A DNA stretch of 7,046 bases from Bacteroidota bacterium (lineage in GTDB: Bacteria; Bacteroidota; Bacteroidia; Bacteroidales; Prolixibacteraceae): assembly GCA_023393265.1 (NCBI GenBank), contig JAEWME010000110.1:1-7046 (forward strand). The letters are read 5' to 3'. Below are positions 1 to 4,273 of this stretch, one piece after another. Below the pieces are notes generated by a model. The model was not told where the DNA came from. It ran no database searches and was given only the letters and a program-made list of their open reading frames with translations. Position numbers and translations under genes: made by a program. Position 1 is the first letter of the stretch. Each line of letters starts with the position of its first letter.

Positions 1-249
1 GAAGTTGTAGCTGAAGTCGAGGCAAGTTTTGTCAATGCCGGGGCACTGCTAAAACCTTCGCTCAACAAGGGACATGCTTATTTCGACTTATGGGAAGCCA
101 ACCGCGACACGTTGATGGAATCAGGCATTCCGGAAGAAAACATTGAGGTGATGGGACTTTGCTCGTTCGAGCACCACGACCTGTTTTACTCTGCCCGACG
201 CGACGGGGCTAAAACAGGGAGAATGGTGAGTGCTATAAAACTGGTGTAA
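1..249 (+). CDS. pgeF: PgeF/YfiH-family (laccase-domain) protein, C-terminal part
   Basis: Frame 1 is open from the window edge to TAA at 247-249 and gives 82 residues; the start lies outside the window. The residues DLWEANRDTLMESGI (about 29-43), LCSFEHHDLFYSARR (53-67) and the final TGRMVSAIKL (72-81) match the conserved C-terminus of the YfiH/PgeF multicopper-oxidase-like fold family. Known family members are cytoplasmic enzymes, once called polyphenol oxidases; the E. coli protein acts in peptidoglycan quality control by removing wrongly incorporated residues from precursors. Only the C-terminal portion is visible, so the full metal and catalytic site cannot be checked. The gene converges on the small lipoprotein gene at 293-529, with a strong hairpin directly after the stop. 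The family call is fairly secure; the symbol rests on homology recognised by eye. Confidence 0.85.
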   Translation, partial: EVVAEVEASFVNAGALLKPSLNKGHAYFDLWEANRDTLMESGIPEENIEVMGLCSFEHHDLFYSARRDGAKTGRMVSAIKLV

Positions 250-290
250 AAAAGAAGCTGATCGGGAATAACCTGATCAGCTTCTTTTTT
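248..290. terminator. Bidirectional intrinsic terminator between convergent genes
   Basis: The arms 248-266 and 272-290 form a 19-bp stem with one G-T wobble (264/274) around the 5-nt loop AATAA. The outer six pairs are A-T, so each strand ends the stem in a run of T. It starts at the last two bases of the pgeF stop codon and ends 2 nt from the stop of the minus-strand lipoprotein gene. It can therefore terminate both. In the minus-strand transcript the wobble becomes an A-C mismatch, so it may work slightly better for pgeF. Confidence 0.9.
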
Positions 291-292
291 AT

Positions 293-529
293 TTACTTCT
301 TATCGCAAGGTTTATAAATTGCACCAGTTGCAAAATCGACAATGGCTCCCGGCCAGAAAAGCAAAATGTCGGCAACCAAAGCAACTCCACGAACAGACCG
401 CGATGGCTGCCCCGGCGCTGGTTTAGTTTTCTGACATTCACTTACTCTACCTCCAAATACAGTTGCACAACTCGAAAGCATACCGGCGATAACGACTAAA
501 GCTAAAGCCTTAAAAAGTTTGTTTTTCAT
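293..529 (-). CDS. Small predicted lipoprotein, unknown function (78 aa)
   Basis: This short ORF encodes a lysine-containing N-region, a hydrophobic stretch (about residues 8-17) and a lipobox LSSC with the lipidated Cys at position 21, so it is probably an envelope lipoprotein of about 58 mature residues. The mature part starts CATVFGG, carries a second Cys at 32 and ends in a hydrophobic segment with DILLFWPGAIVDFATGAIYKP (about 54-74, last residues), followed by Cys75. A start like CATVFGG and an ending like 'D-x-x-T/A-TG-A-x-Y-K' recall small Bacteroidota and phage-type lipoproteins of unknown function; that resemblance is from memory and is not a firm family assignment. The start at 529 is preceded by AAATTTACTA, A-rich with no Shine-Dalgarno. 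The gene is probably monocistronic: terminators bound it on both sides (248-290 and 709-743). Confidence 0.8.
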   Translation of the reverse strand: MKNKLFKALALVVIAGMLSSCATVFGGRVSECQKTKPAPGQPSRSVRGVALVADILLFWPGAIVDFATGAIYKPCDKK

Positions 530-652
530 TTAGTAAATTTTTGAATGGTTGTTATTTATTTACACTTTCTATAATAGCGATTATTGAAAGTCAGCTCATT
601 GAATTCATATGAAACTTGCTTCAATTTAAGCTAATTTTTCCAAATAATATAT

Positions 653-660
653 CAAAAATA
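653..660 (-). promoter_or_regulatory. Candidate -7 element for the small lipoprotein gene
   Basis: The minus strand reads TATTTTTG here, an exact fit to the Bacteroidota primary-sigma -7 consensus TAnnTTTG. About 20 nt upstream is TTTAC (681-685), a poor match to the -33 TTTG. A start from here would give a leader of roughly 115 nt before the ATG at 529. The region is very AT-rich, so a chance match is quite possible. Confidence 0.3.
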
Positions 661-708
661 AATTTTTATGATACATAAAGGTAAATTGACAGAATTTTAA
701 TTCTTTCA

Positions 709-743
709 GAAAAAAACCTTCCAGAAATTACTCCTGAAAGGTT
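709..743 (-). terminator. Intrinsic terminator after the two-repeat beta-sandwich gene
   Basis: On the minus strand AACCTTTCAG (743-734) pairs with CTGGAAGGTT (724-715), a 10-bp stem with one wobble around a 9-nt loop. The stem runs into TTTTTTT (716-710). It lies about 48 nt past the stop at 792. On the plus strand the wobble becomes a mismatch and no T-run follows, so it acts on the minus strand. Confidence 0.8.
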
Positions 744-791
744 AACACCAACAAATTACAAAACCATACATGAAGATTTGTTCTTCTGTCT

Positions 792-1379
792 TTACTTTCG
801 AATGTTGTAATAAAATTCGCTATCTCCGGAAACCAGGCAAACCATGTAATCCCCTGCCTCCAATTTCTTTAAATTTAAACCATCACTGATGCTAAATTTG
901 TCGCCAATCTTCTTGCTGAAAACCATTTCATTGCCCTGGTACAGGTACAATTTCACTTTATCATTCATGAAATTTAGGTACGTAAATTTCAGACACCCTT
1001 TCTCAAATACGAAGTAGGGCTTTTGCACCGTACTCTCTTCCCCTACCACGATAGACCTCGGATTCTTGCGAAACACGCACCCCGTTGTCAGTCCTTTGGA
1101 AGTAACAGCAATCTTATAAACGCCATTTTCGAGGTTCGAAAGATCATAGAGCTTGCTGAAATTTTCACTGGGGCCAAAGCATTCGCGGTAGTACACAATA
1201 TTCCCCACCTCATCGGTAATTATCAGGCTAACCGATTCGTTTGTAAGCGACGACACGCCCACCATTGCTTTTGCATCGGAAACGGGATCAACCCAAAGCT
1301 TTAGGTTGCCGGCTGCCAGGGCAAGTTGCGCTGAAACCGACAAAACCAGCACCAGCGCGATTTTAAAAATTGTTTTCAT
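792..1379 (-). CDS. Secreted protein with two beta-sandwich repeats (195 aa)
   Basis: The N-terminus MKTIFKIALVLVLSVSAQLALA is a clear Sec signal peptide with cleavage near residue 22-23 and no lipobox. The mature part has two similar halves. Residues 49-96 run SVSLIITDEVGNIVYY ... LYDLSNLENGVYKIAVTSKG; residues 141-187 run KVKLYLYQGNEMVFSKK ... LNLKKLEAGDYMVCLVSGDS. The pattern of a strand, a 'G-N-x-V' turn, a strand, then 'L-x-x-L-x-x-G-x-Y-x-V' is typical of small Bacteroidota beta-sandwich modules such as DUF3244 and the type IX secretion C-terminal domain. The final residues YYNIRK do not look like a standard sorting tail, so I do not call it a T9SS cargo. The reading frame continues to an ATG at 1466, but that would put 29 unrelated residues before the signal peptide and ignore the leader motif at 1387-1404; I therefore start at 1379. 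It lies 170 nt after the second GIN gene with no good terminator between, so co-transcription is plausible. Function unknown. Confidence 0.82.
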   Translation of the reverse strand: MKTIFKIALVLVLSVSAQLALAAGNLKLWVDPVSDAKAMVGVSSLTNESVSLIITDEVGNIVYYRECFGPSENFSKLYDLSNLENGVYKIAVTSKGLTTGCVFRKNPRSIVVGEESTVQKPYFVFEKGCLKFTYLNFMNDKVKLYLYQGNEMVFSKKIGDKFSISDGLNLKKLEAGDYMVCLVSGDSEFYYNIRK

Positions 1380-1386
1380 TGTTCTG

Positions 1387-1404
1387 TTGTTTTCTGTTTT
1401 TATG
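1387..1404 (-). promoter_or_regulatory. Shared A-rich start leader (copy 1)
   Basis: The minus strand reads CATAAAAACAGAAAACAA, an 18-nt exact match to the leader of the GIN gene that starts at 2269. Here 7 further nt (CAGAACA) separate the motif from the ATG at 1379. It supports 1379 as the start. Bacteroidota generally initiate translation without Shine-Dalgarno pairing and favour A-rich, unstructured leaders. Confidence 0.6.
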
Positions 1405-1417
1405 ATTGTTTTGGTAT

Positions 1418-1455
1418 TGAACCTTTGCGCACTGAGAAAGCAGAACAAAGGTTCA
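1418..1455. repeat. Perfect 10-bp inverted repeat upstream of the beta-sandwich gene
   Basis: TGAACCTTTG (1418-1427) is the exact reverse complement of CAAAGGTTCA (1446-1455), with an 18-nt spacer. It lies 39-76 nt upstream of the start at 1379. No T-run follows on the minus strand, so it does not look like a terminator. It could be a 5'-leader hairpin or a two-site operator. Confidence 0.55.
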
Positions 1456-1549
1456 TTTGAAGACAAAGTATCCCCTACCGCCTTCTTAGCGGTTTACCGG
1501 AAATGAAATAATAAAGATGGAATACCCGGCGCTGAGCCGACATCAGGGT

Positions 1550-2269
1550 TTATCGCCCATGAACATCGCCGCCGCTTGATTCGTTGATATCTTTGGTTTT
1601 TGGATTACCCGAAAAATAAATGTCGCCGCCACTGCTGGCATTTGCGCTGAGTTCTTCGGTCACATAAACTTTCACGTCGGATCCGCTCGAAGCACTGGCA
1701 TTGCATTTTCTGGACTCAAAACTTCCGGCATCAACATCGCTGCCGCTTGAGGCGCTGACATGAAAATCATCGGTTTTACCTTTCAGCGAAATGTCGGATC
1801 CGCTGCTTGACTCAGCAGTCACGTTTTTAGCTTCTAATTCTAGCTCAATGTCTGCACCACTGCTGGCATCCATATCCAGTTCTCCAAGCTTCAGTAAAGC
1901 CTGAGAAACCACATCCGAACCAGAAGAAGCGTACAATTTATTGAGCTCCTTGAATGAAACATAAACTTTTTTCGACTCGTGATTCCATGAAAAGTTGATA
2001 AAAGAGCGGTCCTTCACATATATCTTCAGGATACCCCCTTCTACCGTTGTGATAATTTTGTCGATATACTCATCAGAAGCTTCCACGACAACCTCTTCGG
2101 TGTTTTTCTGAGTGAGATAAAGATCGATTCCGTTGGCTACCGAAACGCCGTGAAATCCTTTCACATCGCGCGTTTGACGACTGCTTCCCGTCCCCGATGC
2201 AAAAACGAATTGAGCGTTAAAAGTGACTGTAACAATAAGTAAAAGTGTAAGAATTTTCATAGTTTTCAT
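1550..2269 (-). CDS. Head GIN domain (DUF2807) exported protein, Asp-ladder paralog (239 aa)
   Basis: A Sec-type signal peptide (residues 1-24, hydrophobic 5-23, no Cys) precedes a mature protein of the putative auto-transporter adhesin head-GIN (DUF2807) family. The first part, about 35-114, contains the family pattern VKGFHGVSVANGIDLYLTQ and VYVSFKELNKLYASSG. From 115 on there are seven motifs SSG-[SAG]-D at residues 115, 136, 155, 174, 194, 212 and 231. The step is 18-21 residues, as expected for one turn of a beta-helix. Asp fills the fifth motif position every time (119, 140, 159, 178, 198, 216, 235). The single Cys is at 189. The paralog 26 nt upstream has the same length and the same motif numbering but Asn at each of these places. 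The start at 2269 follows AACAA, as in three other genes here; the second ATG (residue 4) is less likely. The molecular function of this family is not known; a structural or adhesive envelope role is only inferred from the family name and fold. Confidence 0.9.
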   Translation of the reverse strand: MKTMKILTLLLIVTVTFNAQFVFASGTGSSRQTRDVKGFHGVSVANGIDLYLTQKNTEEVVVEASDEYIDKIITTVEGGILKIYVKDRSFINFSWNHESKKVYVSFKELNKLYASSGSDVVSQALLKLGELDMDASSGADIELELEAKNVTAESSSGSDISLKGKTDDFHVSASSGSDVDAGSFESRKCNASASSGSDVKVYVTEELSANASSGGDIYFSGNPKTKDINESSGGDVHGR

Positions 2270-2287
2270 TTGTTTTCTGTTTTTATG
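2270..2287 (-). promoter_or_regulatory. Shared A-rich start leader (copy 2)
   Basis: The minus strand reads CATAAAAACAGAAAACAA and abuts the ATG at 2269. It is identical over 18 nt to 1387-1404 and occupies most of the 26-nt gap between the two GIN genes. It marks 2269 as the start. Confidence 0.6.
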
Positions 2288-2295
2288 GTCATGTA

Positions 2296-3015
2296 TTATT
2301 TTCTGATGATGTTTCCGCCGGAAGATGAACTAACGTCGATGGAATTTGGGCTGCCCATGTAAAAAACGTTTCCGCCGCTCGAAGCATGTGCATCAAGACG
2401 ATCTTCAACCGTGGCCCACACATTCCCGCCACTGGATGCCTTCATACTGCATTCGCCCACTTTCAGTTTCCCGCCCTGAATATTGGCACCTGACGAAACT
2501 TCCATTTCGGCTTCTTTGGCAACTCCCGACAACCAGATATTGGCGCCCGACGAGCAATGAGCATCCAGGTTTTTCACATTTAATTCGAGGTTAATATTCG
2601 AACCAGAACTGGCTCCTGCATTCATATCTTCCGACATGATTTGCCCCTGAGACCACACATTGGCCCCCGATGAAGTTTCGACACCGTAGAGTTTCGGAAC
2701 AGTGATCATTACCTTCTTTTCTTCGGCTTCGCGGATGTTTCGTTCGGCATATACCTTCAGTACATGTCCGTGAACCTCGGTGCGGATCAGCTCGTGTAGA
2801 TTGTTGTCGGCGATGACAACAACGCTAACGGGAGAACCCTGCGTGATGTATACATTCATTCCGCGGCTCACTTCAATGCGATCGAACTCGTCCACTTGTC
2901 TGGTTTCTTCTGTCACCCGCCCGTCGCCACGGACCGAATCGATTACCCAGCAAGAAGAAAAAACTGCCGAGAGCAGCGCAAAAACACCAATCAGTAAAAA
3001 ATGATTCCGTTTCAT
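2296..3015 (-). CDS. Head GIN domain (DUF2807) lipoprotein, Asn-ladder paralog (239 aa)
   Basis: The N-terminus MKRNHFLLIGVFALLSAVFSSC carries a signal peptide ending in a lipobox-like FSSC with the lipidated Cys at 22; Phe at -3 is not classical but the placement is good. The GIN part has VDEFDRIEVSRGMNVYITQ (about 41-59) and then seven SSG-[SAG]-N motifs at residues 115, 136, 155, 174, 194, 212 and 231, with Asn at 119, 140, 159, 178, 198, 216 and 235. From residue 111 to the end it aligns with the downstream paralog without any gap, at 48 of 129 identical positions by hand count (about 37%). Cys189 is shared and Cys154 is extra. The frame is open to an ATG at 3111, which would add 32 residues ahead of the signal peptide; I choose 3015, which also has the ACAAATG leader. 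It is probably the first gene of the unit that continues to 1550 and perhaps 792. Function unknown; probably membrane-anchored in the envelope. Confidence 0.9.
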   Translation of the reverse strand: MKRNHFLLIGVFALLSAVFSSCWVIDSVRGDGRVTEETRQVDEFDRIEVSRGMNVYITQGSPVSVVVIADNNLHELIRTEVHGHVLKVYAERNIREAEEKKVMITVPKLYGVETSSGANVWSQGQIMSEDMNAGASSGSNINLELNVKNLDAHCSSGANIWLSGVAKEAEMEVSSGANIQGGKLKVGECSMKASSGGNVWATVEDRLDAHASSGGNVFYMGSPNSIDVSSSSGGNIIRK

Positions 3016-3030
3016 TTGTTTGTTTTTCTG
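3016..3030 (-). promoter_or_regulatory. Shared A-rich start leader (copy 3, diverged)
   Basis: The minus strand reads CAGAAAAACAAACAA directly before the ATG at 3015, a looser copy of the CAGAAAACAA leader at 2270 and 6626. It supports 3015 over the upstream in-frame ATG at 3111. Confidence 0.45.
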
Positions 3031-3226
3031 GTTTGTAAAATGTTTGCGTGCCTGTCCTTTTTTTAGATGCCCTGTGACAGAAATACTGGCCGGATTCAAA
3101 TTCACCTCCAAAAATTCGACCTTTAATCTCTTCAGGAGAAACTACAAACGAATAGACGCACGAAAATTTATTTCGTTACTAAAAATATTAAGTTGAAGTG
3201 TTTTTCCTGAATTTTTTTCGCTGAAC

Positions 3227-3246
3227 GACCATTTTTAACCGGTGAA
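3227..3246 (-). promoter_or_regulatory. Conserved 20-nt box upstream of the GIN unit
   Basis: The minus strand reads TTCACCGGTTAAAAATGGTC. A copy with 18 of 20 identical bases lies at 6854-6873, upstream of the TonB receptor unit. Both copies contain the dyad ACC-N10-GGT, and both differences fall inside the N10 spacer. The box sits 211 nt before the start at 3015 and 18 nt past the T-run of the preceding terminator, in a gene-free stretch (3016-3325). This is where the promoter of the unit would be expected. It may be an operator or a promoter for an alternative sigma factor. I found no convincing TAnnTTTG in the rest of the stretch. Confidence 0.55.
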
Positions 3247-3264
3247 ACAAAATCAATTGGTAAT

Positions 3265-3303
3265 AAAAAGTCAGCCCCCGGAAAATAATTCCAGAGGCCG
3301 ACT
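3265..3303 (-). terminator. Intrinsic terminator of the TonB receptor/DUF4249 unit
   Basis: On the minus strand AGTCGGCCTCTGGAA (3303-3289) pairs with TTCCGGGGGCTGACT (3283-3269), a 15-bp stem with three G-U pairs around the loop TTATT, running into TTTTT (3269-3265). It begins 22 nt after the stop at 3326. The G-U pairs become A-C mismatches in a plus-strand transcript, so the hairpin is best formed in the minus direction. Confidence 0.9.
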
Positions 3304-3325
3304 TCCTATGTTGCCTGTTCTCAGG

Positions 3326-4261
3326 CTATTTTTTCAACTGGTCTTCGATCGACTGCCCGATGACCACTTTATTAGAAACTGAAACATCCCGTGCAACGAA
3401 CAAACCTAAAACCGGACGTCCATCGGTACACGTAAAGTTACTTTTGATATTTGCCGGCGGGACACTGAAAAGCGATCCGGTGGAACTTTGGTTAATTACC
3501 TGGAAATAGTAGTTATACACAAACTCGGAAATCGACGTTTGTTTCACCATGATGGTGTCGTTCAAATTTAGCTCACGATCTTCCGGTTTATTAATGTCGT
3601 GAAAATCGGTAAAGATCTCCAGTTTCGAGATGTAATTGCCATCGACAAATTTATCCCATGCGATAGAAATTTGCTGGGCATCGTTCAGAAGTGAATCATT
3701 CACATAAATATCCCATTTGTAATAATTGCCAACGCCGGGCGTTTCCTGCCCATAAGTAAAGACGCCCAAAAAGCGCTTGTCTCCCCTGAGTGACGGTTCG
3801 ACGCGGATGGAGTCAATTGGTTCGACCCTCGAAAGGATATCCTTTGCAGTAAGCGTGTTCCCATTGGTTCTGATTGTAACCGTATATTCGTGCCCGGCAA
3901 CACCTTTAAAGCTGGTTTCGTCCGGAACCTCATATAAACCTTTTTTCTCCGGGTTTTCAATCAGCGTGATCTCATTGACGGGCGTCGAATCATCGGAAAT
4001 AACTACCTCGGCTCCGCTGATTCCGGGATATTCCGAATCCTGATCGACACGCAGAGTGTGGTACAAAAATACAACCGGTTCGTCGGTCGTGCTAATAGTG
4101 GCCTGTACAGCATACAGATTGAGTTCTTCTTCATTCAGTTTCACGTCAATCACATCCTCGCACGAGCTTAAAAGAACCGAACCCAATACAAAAAACAAAA
4201 CGGTCAAGAAACTCATTTTCTCTGAAAATTTCTTCTGCTGATTGTCTGTATATTTTTTCAT
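3326..4261 (-). CDS. DUF4249-type lipoprotein, partner of the TonB-dependent receptor (311 aa)
   Basis: A long polar N-region (1-18), a hydrophobic core and the lipobox LSSC with Cys34 mark a lipoprotein. The mature start CEDVIDVKL and the later ISGAEVVISDD (81-91), GLYEVP (108-113), GVAGHEYTVTI (120-130), VEPIDSI (146-152), NYYKWDIYV (179-187), SISEFVYNYYFQV (243-255) and SVPPANIKSN (266-275) followed by LGLF (285-288) follow the layout of DUF4249 proteins, which are usually 270-400 residues. Such proteins are typically encoded next to TonB-dependent receptors and are thought to be surface lipoproteins helping the receptor, in the way SusD-like proteins assist SusC; the biochemical role and ligand are not known. 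The start is 12 nt after the receptor's stop, without the A-rich leader used by its neighbours, which suggests translational coupling. A second Met at 16 would leave the signal peptide without N-terminal charge, so I prefer 4261. Confidence 0.9.
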   Translation of the reverse strand: MKKYTDNQQKKFSEKMSFLTVLFFVLGSVLLSSCEDVIDVKLNEEELNLYAVQATISTTDEPVVFLYHTLRVDQDSEYPGISGAEVVISDDSTPVNEITLIENPEKKGLYEVPDETSFKGVAGHEYTVTIRTNGNTLTAKDILSRVEPIDSIRVEPSLRGDKRFLGVFTYGQETPGVGNYYKWDIYVNDSLLNDAQQISIAWDKFVDGNYISKLEIFTDFHDINKPEDRELNLNDTIMVKQTSISEFVYNYYFQVINQSSTGSLFSVPPANIKSNFTCTDGRPVLGLFVARDVSVSNKVVIGQSIEDQLKK

Positions 4262-4273
4262 GAGTGCGTCTTT

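Noticed and set aside
1380..1466. In-frame upstream extension of the beta-sandwich gene to an ATG at 1466
   Set aside because: The 29 added residues precede a complete signal peptide, and the stretch covers the inverted repeat and the shared leader. The start at 1379 explains all of these better.
1477..1497. Small hairpin ACCGC/GCGGT after the Asp-ladder GIN gene
   Set aside because: Only about 5 bp with no T-run; not adequate as a terminator, so read-through into the gene at 1379 remains possible.
3016..3111. In-frame upstream extension of the lipoprotein GIN gene to an ATG at 3111
   Set aside because: It would bury the signal peptide and lipobox behind 32 polar residues, and it ignores the ACAAATG leader at 3015.
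3160..3176. 6-bp inverted repeat ACGAAA/TTTCGT upstream of the GIN unit
   Set aside because: Short and AT-rich, with no counterpart upstream of the receptor unit; likely chance.
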